Source of the DNA: a bacterium
GTDB lineage: Bacteria; Actinomycetota; Acidimicrobiia; Acidimicrobiales; CATQHL01
NCBI GenBank assembly: GCA_026713745.1
Contig: JAPONU010000243.1
Coordinates: 1 to 23,436, forward strand
DNA length: 23,436 bases
Direction: 5' to 3'
The notes under the pieces are model-generated. The model saw only the letters and a program-made list of their open reading frames with translations. It did no database searches and was not told the origin of the DNA. The translations under genes were made by a program, and so were the position numbers. How positions within the stretch are numbered: position 1 is the stretch's first letter; the number at the start of each line of letters is the position of its first letter. Positions 1 through 7,756 of the stretch are shown here, piece after piece.

Positions 1-1922
1 GCGAGGCGTGGGATTGCGTTCGGGTACAGCACGAAGCCCTCGACCGTGTCGCGCATGGCGATCTTGTAGTCGGGCAGTGCCAGGAACACCCACGGGGCGT
101 CGTCGGTGATGATGCGCTGGGCCTCCTCGAAGGTGGCGGCACGCTCGTCGCGGTCGAGGATTCCCCAGCCCTCGTTGATGATCTGGTCGACGCGCTCGTT
201 CTCGTACTGGGCGTAGTTGCCGAAGACGCCGGACAGCATGAAGACCGACAGGGTGTAGTTGGGATCGTCGATCCAGGGCAGGCCCTCGTCGATGAACATC
301 TGCATCCGGTTCTCGCCCACCTTGCGCTCGGCGTAGACCGGCGAAGGCAGCCTCTCGATCGCCACATCCATGCCGATGTCGGCGAGGTGTGCCTGGATGC
401 GCACGGCGATCAGTTCGTGCTCCCCTTTGGCCGCGTCGATCGACAGGGTCACCGTTGAGCCGTCGTAGCTGCTGGAGTCCAGCAACTCCTGCGCCTGGGC
501 GAGGTCACGCCGGTAGCCGATGCTGTCGCCGAGGCTGGAGTACGAGCCGGGGGCGATGGGACCGTAGAGGCGCTGGGCCTCGCCCTTGTAGACGTTGTTG
601 AGGATGTCGTCGTAGTCCACGGCGTAGGACACGGCCTGGCGCACGGTCTTGTCGTCGAACGGGGCGATCCTGTTGCCCAAGCCCATGTAGGCCAGGTTCT
701 TCGACGGGAACCGCTCCACGTTCACGCCTTCGGCGCCCTCGAGGGCGGCGAAGTCCTCGGTGCCCAGGGCGATGGCCACGTCGATGACGCCCGCCTTCAG
801 CAACTGCACACGCTCGGCGTTGGACGGGATGATCTTCCAGATGATCCTGTCGTAGGCCTGCGGCTCGAAGGAGTAGTTCTCGCGTGCCTCGAAGACGACC
901 TCCTGGTCGGGAACGCGGCTGACGAGGCGGAAGGGACCGCTGGCGTTCTCGACGTTCCGGGAGAGATGCTCCATCGCCCACGGGTCGTCCTCGGTGGCGT
1001 ACTTCTCGATCACCTTCGGGTCGATGATCGCCGAGGATGTCATGTAGAAGTGCTCCATCACCATCGGGCTCGCCTCGCTGGAGGTGAACCGCAGGGTGTA
1101 CTCGTCGAGCACTTCCGGCGGCTCTTGGATGAAGGCGATGTTCCGCAGCAGCCAGTTGGCCCCGCCGGGCGTGTTGAGGTTCCGCTCGGTCATGAAGCGC
1201 ACCGTCTCGGCGGTGACCTCGGTGCCGTCGTCGAAGAGGACGCCCGGGCGCACCTTGACGGTGTAGGTGAGCCCGTCGGGGTGCGCCTCCCAGGACTCGA
1301 AGTAGCGGGGCATCAGGTCGCCCGCCGCTCCGACGAGGGCGCCGTTCTGTTCCACGGTCCTGTGGAGGACAGGCGGCTCGTACACCAGCTCGAGCGCCTC
1401 GTGCGCGCGGATGAAGTTGGCGCAGCACGTGTCCAACGTCTCGATGTCGCCCGGCACGCCGACGACCAGGACGCGTTCGGTGTCCTCCTCGGTGGCAGGT
1501 TCAGGAGCAGCTGTTGGTGCCGCGGCGGCAGCAGCAGCCGCGGCGGCGGCAGCAGCAGCATCGTCGGCCTCGGCCTGCGCGGCGGCGGCATCGGCGCGGG
1601 CCTCCTCGGCGGCGGCCTGTGCGGCTGCCAGATCGGCCTCGGCCTGCGCCACGGCCTCTTGGTTGCCCTCGGCGGTGGCCTGCGCCAACTTCGCGGCAGC
1701 GGCGGCGGTATCGGCTGCGGCCTGTGCCTCCCGCGCCTTGGCCGCGGCGGCCTGCGCGTCGGTCAGTGCCAACTCGGCGTTGGACTGGGCGGCCTGCGCC
1801 TCCCCCATCGCATCAGCGGCCGTGTCGGAGGCGCCGTCGTCGGCGGCGCAGGAGGCTGTGACCAGCACCACCCCCAGCAGCGCCACCAGCCAACGGTGAC
1901 GAATTCGAACGAGTCCACGCAT
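1..1922 (-). CDS. Family-5 ABC transporter substrate-binding lipoprotein (paralog A), C-terminus cut by window edge
   Basis: This is probably the extracytoplasmic binding protein of a peptide/oligopeptide-type ABC importer, anchored to the outer face of the membrane. About 640 codons are visible from ATG at 1922-1920, which is preceded by the ribosome site GAGGGGAAG. The frame is open to base 1, so roughly the last eight residues are missing, judging from paralog B. Residues 1-25 form a lipoprotein signal ending VTASC (Cys25). Residues about 28-140 are almost pure Ala with Gln, Glu, Asp and Lys. The binding domain follows, with typical family-5 phrases such as GLTYTVKVRPGVLFDDGTEV, VRQAVSYAVDYDDIL and YKGEAQRLYGPI. 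No permease or ATPase gene is visible, so they may lie off the left edge. The substrate cannot be told. The family assignment is sure; the physiological role is inferred. Confidence 0.88.
   Translation of the reverse strand, partial: MRGLVRIRHRWLVALLGVVLVTASCAADDGASDTAADAMGEAQAAQSNAELALTDAQAAAAKAREAQAAADTAAAAAKLAQATAEGNQEAVAQAEADLAAAQAAAEEARADAAAAQAEADDAAAAAAAAAAAAAAPTAAPEPATEEDTERVLVVGVPGDIETLDTCCANFIRAHEALELVYEPPVLHRTVEQNGALVGAAGDLMPRYFESWEAHPDGLTYTVKVRPGVLFDDGTEVTAETVRFMTERNLNTPGGANWLLRNIAFIQEPPEVLDEYTLRFTSSEASPMVMEHFYMTSSAIIDPKVIEKYATEDDPWAMEHLSRNVENASGPFRLVSRVPDQEVVFEARENYSFEPQAYDRIIWKIIPSNAERVQLLKAGVIDVAIALGTEDFAALEGAEGVNVERFPSKNLAYMGLGNRIAPFDDKTVRQAVSYAVDYDDILNNVYKGEAQRLYGPIAPGSYSSLGDSIGYRRDLAQAQELLDSSSYDGSTVTLSIDAAKGEHELIAVRIQAHLADIGMDVAIERLPSPVYAERKVGENRMQMFIDEGLPWIDDPNYTLSVFMLSGVFGNYAQYENERVDQIINEGWGILDRDERAATFEEAQRIITDDAPWVFLALPDYKIAMRDTVEGFVLYPNAIPRL
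1660..1715. repeat. 56-bp identical tract shared with 3812-3867 (copy 1)
   Basis: The bases here are identical to 3812-3867, inside the alanine-rich coding segment of paralog A. The same segment of paralog B holds the other copy, and high similarity continues on both sides. This indicates a tandem gene duplication, with recent duplication or gene conversion in the linker. Confidence 0.85.
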
Positions 1923-2052
1923 AGGTTCTTCCCCTCGTGACAGCGGCGCCCATCCGGCGCCCGGTGTTTCGTGAATCGCCGGACGAGCCGGCGCGCAGAT
2001 GTTAGCGCCGCTCGCCTCGCCGGTCTCAAGCCGGCCGGAGCGGGTCGGGTCG

Positions 2053-2102
2053 TGTCAAAACGGCGTCGCCCCGCCGGCCAACTCGGACCGGCGGGGCGAC
2101 GC
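2053..2102 (-). terminator. Rho-independent-type terminator after paralog B
   Basis: A perfect 15-bp inverted repeat (2063-2077 with 2088-2102, 10-nt loop) is very GC-rich. It lies 43 bases past the stop codon of the minus-strand gene at 2146. On the minus strand the stem is followed by CGTTTTGACAC, a short T run. This should separate transcription of paralog B from paralog A, so A probably has its own promoter in 1923-2062. Confidence 0.75.
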
Positions 2103-2145
2103 TCGCTGTGTCAGCTGGGCGCAGGCTCAGGCCCGCGCCGCGGGG

Positions 2146-4074
2146 TTACTGGTCCAGTGGGTACAGGTCCGCCAGCCGCGGGATTTCATTCGGGTAGAGC
2201 GCGAAGCCCCCGATGTTGTCGCGCAGGGCGATCTTGTAGTCCGGCTGTGCCAGGAAGGCCCAGGGCGCTTCGGTGGTGATGATGCGCTGTGCCTCCTCGA
2301 ACATGGCGCGGCGGGCTGCCGGGTCCTTCTCGGCCCAGCCGTCGCGGATGATCTCGTCGACACGCTCGTTGCTGTAGTCGGCATAGTTGCCGAAGACGCC
2401 CGATTGCAGACTCAGCGACAACTGGTAGTTGGGATCGTCGATCCACGCCAGCAACTCGTCGATGAACATCTGCAACTCATTGTTCACCTTGCGCTCGGCG
2501 AACACGGCGGCGGTCAGCACCTCGATCTCCACGGGGATTCCGACCTCGGCCAGGTGCGACTGGACGCGCACGGCGATCAGCTCGTGCTCGCCCTTGGCGG
2601 CGTCGATCGACAGGGTCACCGGGGTGCCGTCGTAGCCGGCCTCGGCCAGAAGTTCCGTGGCGCGGTCCACGTCACGTGTGTAACCGACCTGGTCGCCGAG
2701 GGTGAAGGCGGAGCCGTTGGGGATGGGGCCGTAGAGGCGCTGTGCCTCGCCCTTGTAGACGTTGGTGAGGATGTCGTCGTAGTCGATGCCGTAGGACACC
2801 GCCTGGCGCATCAGAACGTTGTCGAACGGGGCGATGCCGTTGGTCATGCCCACGTAGGCCTCGTTCTTGGACGGGAAGCGCTGTACGACCACGCCGTCCA
2901 CTCCCTGGAGCGCCGCGAAGTCCTCGGTGCCGAGGCCGATGGCCACGTCGATGACCCCGGCGCTCAGCAGTTGCACGCGTTCGGCGTTGGACGGGATGAT
3001 CTTCCAGATGATCTTGTCGTAGGCCCGTTCTTCGCCCCAGTAGTTCGCGCGCTTCTCGAACACGACCTCTTGGTCCGGCAGCCAGCTGGCGATCCGGTAC
3101 GGGCCGCTGGAGTTCTCGACGTTGGACTGGAAGTGCTCGATCGCCCAGGGGTCGTCCTCGGTGGCGTACTTCTCGACCACCTTCGGGTCGACCGGCACCG
3201 ACGAGGTCATATAGAACTGCTGCATCACCATCGGGCTCGGCGCGTTCGTCGTGAACTGCACGGTGTAGCGGTCGATCACCTCGGGCGGTTCGGTGATGAA
3301 GGCGATGTTGTTGAGCAGCCAGGCGCCACCGCCGGGCGTGTTGAGGTTCCGGTCCACCCAGAAGCGCACGATTTCGGCGTCGACCTCGGTCCCGTCGTCG
3401 AAGGTCACGCCCTCGCGGATCTTGACGGTGTAGGTGAGCCCGTCGGCGCTCTCGGTCCAGGACTCGAAGTAGAGCGGCAGCAGATCGTCGGCCACTGCCA
3501 CCAAAGCGCCGTCCTGGTCCACAACCGGGTGGATGACCGGCGGGTCGGACACGATCAACTGGGCCTCGTGGCCGCGGATGAAGTTGGTGCAGCACGGATC
3601 CAGCGTCTGGATGTCGCCGGGCACGCCGACGGTGAGGATGTGCACCCTGTCCAACGGTGCCGGTGCCGCGGCCTCGGCTGCGTCGGCTGCTGCTGCGGCT
3701 GCTGCGGTGGCGTCGTCCGCCTCGGCCTGCGCTGCGGCGGCGTCTCCTCGCGCCTCCTCGGCTGCGGCCTGTGCGGCTGCCAGATCAGCCTCGGCGGCTG
3801 CCACGGCCTCCTGGTTGCCCTCGGCGGTGGCCTGCGCCAACTTCGCGGCAGCGGCGGCGGTATCGGCGGCTGCCTGCGCTTCCCGCGCCTTGGCGGCTGC
3901 GGCCTGCGCGTCGGCCAGCGCCAACTCGGCGTTGGACTGGGCGGTCTGTGCCTCGCCGATCGCGGTCGCGGCCGTGTCGGATGCGCCGTCGTCGGCGGCA
4001 CAGCCCGCTGCGACCAGCATCACTCCCAACAGCGCCACCAACCAGCGCTTTCGAACTCCTAGAAACCCACGCAT
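2146..4074 (-). CDS. Family-5 ABC transporter substrate-binding lipoprotein (paralog B)
   Basis: This is a complete 642-aa paralog of the gene to its left, with the same architecture. It has a lipoprotein signal ending VAAGC (Cys25), an Ala-rich segment at about 31-139, and a family-5 solute-binding domain from about 143 to the end. The start ATG at 4074-4072 was chosen because GGGAGAG sits just upstream and the signal peptide begins there; the frame is open to 4143, but that extension is not signal-like. A Cys-Cys pair (TLDPCC) follows the domain start, and paralog A keeps it as TLDTCC. The function is most likely capture of a peptide-like solute at the cell surface for an ABC importer. The Ala-rich segment could be a helical or coiled-coil spacer reaching through the envelope, which is inference. 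The gene lies 103 bp downstream of the mutase gene on the same strand. Confidence 0.9.
   Translation of the reverse strand: MRGFLGVRKRWLVALLGVMLVAAGCAADDGASDTAATAIGEAQTAQSNAELALADAQAAAAKAREAQAAADTAAAAAKLAQATAEGNQEAVAAAEADLAAAQAAAEEARGDAAAAQAEADDATAAAAAAADAAEAAAPAPLDRVHILTVGVPGDIQTLDPCCTNFIRGHEAQLIVSDPPVIHPVVDQDGALVAVADDLLPLYFESWTESADGLTYTVKIREGVTFDDGTEVDAEIVRFWVDRNLNTPGGGAWLLNNIAFITEPPEVIDRYTVQFTTNAPSPMVMQQFYMTSSVPVDPKVVEKYATEDDPWAIEHFQSNVENSSGPYRIASWLPDQEVVFEKRANYWGEERAYDKIIWKIIPSNAERVQLLSAGVIDVAIGLGTEDFAALQGVDGVVVQRFPSKNEAYVGMTNGIAPFDNVLMRQAVSYGIDYDDILTNVYKGEAQRLYGPIPNGSAFTLGDQVGYTRDVDRATELLAEAGYDGTPVTLSIDAAKGEHELIAVRVQSHLAEVGIPVEIEVLTAAVFAERKVNNELQMFIDELLAWIDDPNYQLSLSLQSGVFGNYADYSNERVDEIIRDGWAEKDPAARRAMFEEAQRIITTEAPWAFLAQPDYKIALRDNIGGFALYPNEIPRLADLYPLDQ
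3812..3867. repeat. 56-bp identical tract shared with 1660-1715 (copy 2)
   Basis: This is the second copy of the identical stretch, lying in the alanine-rich segment of paralog B. See the entry at 1660-1715. Confidence 0.85.
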
Positions 4075-4177
4075 TATCTCTCCCGTCTGTTCAGTGAGGC
4101 CCGGTGCGGGCGCTCTCCTCGAATGCGCGCCGCCCCCGCCCACCCGGCGAAAACGACCAGTGCATGGTAGCCGCCGA

Positions 4178-4900
4178 TCAGCGATCAGTCACAAAGCGCT
4201 CCGCGAGGGACGCGTTCATACAGGGGCGCAGGTCAGAGCCGATCTCGTAGGCGATGGGCACGCCGGTGGGAATCTCCAGGGCTCCGATGTCGGCGTCGCC
4301 GATGCCGTCGAGGTGCTTGACGAGTGCCCGCAGGCTGTTGCCGTGGGCCGCCACCAGCACGCAGTGTCGCTCCCGGAGGTCGGCGCAAAGCGGCCCCTCC
4401 CAGTAGGGGAGCAGGCGGACGAGCACGTCGGCCAGCGACTCGCCAAGCGGCATCTCACCGGAGGACAGATCGGCGTACCGGGGGTCCGAGGCGGGGTTCC
4501 ACGGGTTGTCGGGGCGTATCGGCGGCGGCGCTGTGGCGTAACTGCGACGCCACAGCCGGACCTGTTCGTCGCCGTGGCGGGCCGCGGTCTCCGCCTTGTC
4601 CAGCCCGGTCAGGTCGCCGTAGTGCCTCTCGTTGAGGCGCCAGTGCCGCCGGACGGGGATGTCGTCGCAGCCCGCTTCGACCAGAGCCAGCGTGCAGGTG
4701 TCGACGGCGCGGGTCTGCAGCGAGGTGTGGGCGGTGTCAGGGCGGATCCCGGCTGCGGCCAGCGCCTGCCCGGCGCCGACGGCCTCATCACGTCCTCGCC
4801 GCGACAGGGGACAGTCGTACCAGCCGGTGAAGCGGTTCTGCAGGTTCCAGGTGCTCTGCCCGTGGCGCAGCAGGATCAGGTTGGCGGTCATCGCGTCCAT
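4178..4900 (-). CDS. gpmA: 2,3-bisphosphoglycerate-dependent phosphoglycerate mutase
   Basis: This enzyme interconverts 3- and 2-phosphoglycerate in glycolysis and gluconeogenesis through a phosphohistidine. The protein is 240 aa, close to the family's usual 230-250. Visible motifs are LLRHGQSTWN with the phospho-accepting His13, FTGWYDCPLSRRG, LNERHYGDLTGLDKAE with acid/base Glu91, and AAHGNSLRALVKHL with His186. The start is uncertain. ATG at 4900 has GAGAG ten bases upstream. ATG at 4891 (three codons in, MTANLILLRHG) matches the usual N-terminus equally well but has a weaker ribosome site. It is transcribed away from dnaK and shares a 412-bp divergent region with it. Downstream on the same strand is the binding-protein pair, with which no functional link is evident. 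Confidence 0.92.
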   Translation of the reverse strand: MDAMTANLILLRHGQSTWNLQNRFTGWYDCPLSRRGRDEAVGAGQALAAAGIRPDTAHTSLQTRAVDTCTLALVEAGCDDIPVRRHWRLNERHYGDLTGLDKAETAARHGDEQVRLWRRSYATAPPPIRPDNPWNPASDPRYADLSSGEMPLGESLADVLVRLLPYWEGPLCADLRERHCVLVAAHGNSLRALVKHLDGIGDADIGALEIPTGVPIAYEIGSDLRPCMNASLAERFVTDR

Positions 4901-5114
4901 CCGGGTGCGGCTCTCGGGACGGCGCTCCGCCGTCCACCGCCGACGACCATACCGAGTACTCCTGGCCGGGGCTGCACCAGGCGTGAGGGCGGGCGCGCCG
5001 GGCGCAGGGGCCGGCGGCCGCTGCGAGAACGCCGGAATGTCGCCGGCGGGCCCGACCGGCCACCCGCAGCCGTGCCTCCCGGAGCCGAGGGAGCAGAGCA
5101 ACCGGCTCCCGCGA

Positions 5115-5140
5115 CGGCGGCGGGAAGAATTCCGCCGCCG
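5115..5140. other. GC-rich hairpin upstream of dnaK
   Basis: CGGCGGCGG at 5115-5123 is the exact reverse complement of CCGCCGCCG at 5132-5140, with an 8-nt loop. There is no T run on either side, so it is not a classic terminator. It overlaps the candidate dnaK promoter, so an operator or an end-of-transcript role are both possible. Confidence 0.5.
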
Positions 5141-5148
5141 GGAGCGTT
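5122..5148 (+). promoter_or_regulatory. Candidate SigR/SigH-type (ECF) promoter for dnaK operon
   Basis: GGAAG at 5123-5127 and GTT at 5146-5148 are separated by exactly 18 bases. This matches the GGAAT-N18-GTT pattern known for the actinobacterial disulfide/heat-stress sigma factors SigR and SigH. It would start transcription near 5155, giving a leader of roughly 155 bases before dnaK. The match is short and could be chance in this GC-rich stretch. Confidence 0.35.
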
Positions 5149-5159
5149 GCACCAGTTGT

Positions 5160-5205
5160 CCGGTTCGCCTTCGGACGCCTCGCAGGCGAAAGGTAGGCGA
5201 ACCGG
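5160..5205. promoter_or_regulatory. 11-bp inverted repeat in the dnaK leader
   Basis: CCGGTTCGCCT at 5160-5170 and AGGCGAACCGG at 5195-5205 are perfect reverse complements around a 24-nt centre. The centre holds a further copy, AGGCGAA at 5184-5190, so the left arm can pair with either right-hand copy. That gives two competing folds. It could be a repressor operator or a structured leader; neither is proven. Confidence 0.5.
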
Positions 5206-5312
5206 GCCTCGGTAGCCTGCTTCGGGACGAGGCAGAACGCGCCGCGAGACATGGCAACACTGCGCCGGTCCGGTCGAGGACCGTCGAGAGGACTTCGGAG
5301 AGGTAATACAAC

Positions 5313-7148
5313 ATGGGCAAGGCAGTCGGTATCGACCTGGGCACGACCAACTCGGTGGTCAGCGTCATGGAGGGCGGTGATCCCACCGTCATAGCCAACG
5401 CCGAGGGAGCCCGTACCACGCCGTCGATCGTGGCCTTCGCCTCCGGTGGCGAGGTGCTCGCCGGCGAGGTCGCCAAGCGGCAGGCCATCACCAACGCGGG
5501 CCGCACCATCCGGTCGGTGAAGCGCCACATGGGCGAGACGGTTCCCGTCACCGAGATCGACGGGAAGAAGTACATGTCGCAGGAGATCTCGGCGCGCATC
5601 TTGATGAAGCTCAAGCGGGACGCCGAGTCGTATCTCGGTGAGGACGTGACCCAAGCGGTCGTCACCGTGCCGGCCTACTTCGACGATGCCCAGCGCACCG
5701 CCACCAAGGAGGCGGGACAGATCGCCGGCCTCGAGGTGCTGCGCATCATCAACGAGCCGACCGCCGCGGCCTTGGCCTACGGCCTCGAGAAGAAGCACGC
5801 GGACGAGACGGTGCTGGTCTTCGACCTGGGCGGTGGCACCTTCGATGTGTCGGTGCTGGAGATCGGCGACGGCGTCTTCGAGGTGAAGTCCACCAGCGGT
5901 GACACCAAGCTGGGCGGTGACGACTGGGACGAGGCGGTCATCGAATGGATCGCCGACCGTTTCAAGGGTGACCACGGCGTGGATCTCAGCGGTGATCCCA
6001 TGGCCCTGCAGCGCCTGAAGGAGGGCGCCGAGAAGGCCAAGATCGAGCTCTCCCAGAAGCAGGAGGCGCAGATCAACCTGCCCTTCATCACCGCCACGTC
6101 CTCCGGTCCTCTGCATCTGGACTACACCCTCACGAGGGCCGCGTTCGAGTCCATGACGTCACACCTGCTGGACCGCTGCCGCCGGCCCTTCGAGCGGGCT
6201 CTCAGCGACGCCGGTCTGTCCGCCGACGAGGTCGACCACGTGATCCTGGTCGGCGGATCGACGCGCATGCCCGCGGTCTCGGCGCTGGTCACCGAGATGA
6301 CCGGCAAGACCCCGCACAAGGGCGTCAACCCCGACGAGGTGGTGGCCGTCGGCGCCACCATCCAGGCCGGTGTGTTGAAGGGCGACGTCACAGACGTGCT
6401 GCTGCTCGACGTCACGCCGCTCTCGCTGGGTATCGAGACCAAGGGCGGGATCATGACCCGCCTCATCGACCGCAACACCACCATCCCCACGAAGCGGTCG
6501 GAGGTCTTCACCACGGCCACGCACAGCCAGCCGTCGGTGGAGATCCACGTGCTGCAGGGCGAGCGGGAGATGGCCGAGTTCAACAAGACGCTCGGCAAGT
6601 TCCAGCTCGTGGACATCCCTCCCGCACCCCAGGGCGTGCCGCAGATCGAGGTCACGTTCGACATCGACGCCAACGGCATCGTCGCTGTGTCGGCCCGCGA
6701 CAAGGCCACCGGCAACGAGCAGTCCATCACCATCACCGGTCAGTCGTCCCTCGACGACGATGAGATCGACAAGATGGTGCGCGACGCCGAGGCGCATGCC
6801 GACGAGGATCGACGCCGCCGGGAGGTCGCCGAGACCCGCAATATGGCGGACTCCCTGGTGTACCGCGCCGAGAAGCTGCTCGAAGAGGAAGCGGCCGAGG
6901 CCGATGCCGAGGGGGCGGCTGACCTGCGGGCCAAAATGGAGGCCACCCGCAGCGCGCTCGAGGGCGACGACACCGATGCGGTGTCCGCCGCCGCCAACGA
7001 ACTGCAGCAAGCCGTCGAGGCCTTCGTCTCGGCCATGTACGCCCGGGCGACGCAGACCGACGATGTCTCCGGCGAGGGTGCCCGAGACGGTGCGGCCGAC
7101 GGCGACGACGTGATCGACGCCGAGATCCTCGACGAGGAGGACTCGTGA
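5313..7148 (+). CDS. dnaK: Chaperone DnaK (Hsp70)
   Basis: This is an ATP-driven chaperone that binds unfolded segments in the cytoplasm, working with DnaJ (ATPase stimulation) and GrpE (nucleotide exchange). The protein is 611 aa, a normal length. The ATPase domain (about 1-360) shows GIDLGTTNS at the N-terminus, DLGGGTFDVSVLEI and VGGSTRMPAV. The hydrophobic linker DVLLLDVTPLSLGIET starts near residue 360, followed by the substrate-binding domain and a helical lid rich in Ala/Glu/Arg. The tail DDVIDAEILDEEDS is the standard acidic DnaK terminus. The start ATG has GGAGAGG nine bases upstream. The stop codon overlaps the grpE start by 4 bp (GTGA), so the two are translationally coupled. Confidence 0.98.
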   Translation: MGKAVGIDLGTTNSVVSVMEGGDPTVIANAEGARTTPSIVAFASGGEVLAGEVAKRQAITNAGRTIRSVKRHMGETVPVTEIDGKKYMSQEISARILMKLKRDAESYLGEDVTQAVVTVPAYFDDAQRTATKEAGQIAGLEVLRIINEPTAAALAYGLEKKHADETVLVFDLGGGTFDVSVLEIGDGVFEVKSTSGDTKLGGDDWDEAVIEWIADRFKGDHGVDLSGDPMALQRLKEGAEKAKIELSQKQEAQINLPFITATSSGPLHLDYTLTRAAFESMTSHLLDRCRRPFERALSDAGLSADEVDHVILVGGSTRMPAVSALVTEMTGKTPHKGVNPDEVVAVGATIQAGVLKGDVTDVLLLDVTPLSLGIETKGGIMTRLIDRNTTIPTKRSEVFTTATHSQPSVEIHVLQGEREMAEFNKTLGKFQLVDIPPAPQGVPQIEVTFDIDANGIVAVSARDKATGNEQSITITGQSSLDDDEIDKMVRDAEAHADEDRRRREVAETRNMADSLVYRAEKLLEEEAAEADAEGAADLRAKMEATRSALEGDDTDAVSAAANELQQAVEAFVSAMYARATQTDDVSGEGARDGAADGDDVIDAEILDEEDS

Positions 7149-7720
7149 CCGCTGCGACCGACCAGGATTTGCCCGCGGACGCCGCGGAGCGCCTCGACCC
7201 GGATCTCGAAGGAGCCGCCGGCGACACCGAGGCAGCGGGCAACGGCGAGGTGAGCGAGAACGACGTTCCGGCGCCGGCCACCGCAGACACGCCGGCCGGC
7301 TCGCCCTGCGGGCAGTGTGCGGAGTATCTGGACGCGCTGACGCGGCTGAAGGCCGAGTTCGTCAACTTCAGGCGCCGTGCCGCCGACCAGCGGGCGCAGG
7401 CCTCCCAACGTGGTGCGGCCGATCTGGCGACCCGGTTGCTGGCGGTGCTCGACGCCTCCGAGGCCGGCGCCGTCCACGACAGCGACTTGGTGGGACCGCT
7501 GCACAGCGCGCTCCTCGAGGCACTCATCGAGGGTGGGCTCGAAGTGATCTCCCCTGCGGGAGAACCGTTCGATCCGAACTATCACGAAGCGGTGCTGCAC
7601 ACCTCCGGCGAGATGACCGGCGAGGCTTCAGGGGAACAGATCGTGACCGACGTGCTCCGCACCGGCTATGCATGGAGCGGGCGGGTTCTGCGTCCTGCGG
7701 TGGTCGGCGTCCGGGGATGA
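7145..7720 (+). CDS. grpE: Nucleotide exchange factor GrpE
   Basis: GrpE releases ADP from DnaK to complete the chaperone cycle. The protein is 191 aa with a GTG start that overlaps the dnaK stop. Residues 1-55 are an acidic, low-complexity tail. A helical region follows (EYLDALTRLKAEFVNFRRRA), matching the long GrpE dimer helix. The C-terminal beta domain ends with VTDVLRTGYAWSGRVLRPAVVGV, close to the family signature for the DnaK-contacting face. The helix is short compared with longer GrpE proteins but within the family's range. It lies in the dnaK operon, with a 36-bp gap to dnaJ. Confidence 0.95.
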   Translation: MTAATDQDLPADAAERLDPDLEGAAGDTEAAGNGEVSENDVPAPATADTPAGSPCGQCAEYLDALTRLKAEFVNFRRRAADQRAQASQRGAADLATRLLAVLDASEAGAVHDSDLVGPLHSALLEALIEGGLEVISPAGEPFDPNYHEAVLHTSGEMTGEASGEQIVTDVLRTGYAWSGRVLRPAVVGVRG

Positions 7721-7756
7721 CCCTCCCCCCGCACCGGCGTGCAGGCGGGTGAGGCA

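Larger units (their letters stand above)
4901..5312. other. Divergent control region between gpmA and dnaK, no gene seen
   Basis: This 412-bp non-coding stretch should hold promoters for gpmA (leftward) and the dnaK operon (rightward). It contains a hairpin, a possible SigR/SigH-like promoter and a long inverted repeat, listed separately. By eye there is no CIRCE element (TTAGCACTC-N9-GAGTGCTAA) and no HAIR element (CTTGAGT-N7-ACTCAAG). The dnaK ribosome site GGAGAGG lies at the right end, nine bases before the ATG. Confidence 0.7.

Noticed and set aside
4075..4143. Earlier start for paralog B (23 extra residues)
   Set aside because: The extension is Pro/Gly/Arg-rich and would bury the lipoprotein signal. 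ATG at 4074 has a clear ribosome site.
4901..5312. CIRCE or HAIR heat-shock operator before dnaK
   Set aside because: Neither consensus is present by eye. The inverted repeats found there have different sequences.
4901..5665. Upstream extension of the gpmA frame into dnaK (495 codons in all)
   Set aside because: The mutase family starts just before LLRHGQ. The extra part is antisense to dnaK and to the control region.
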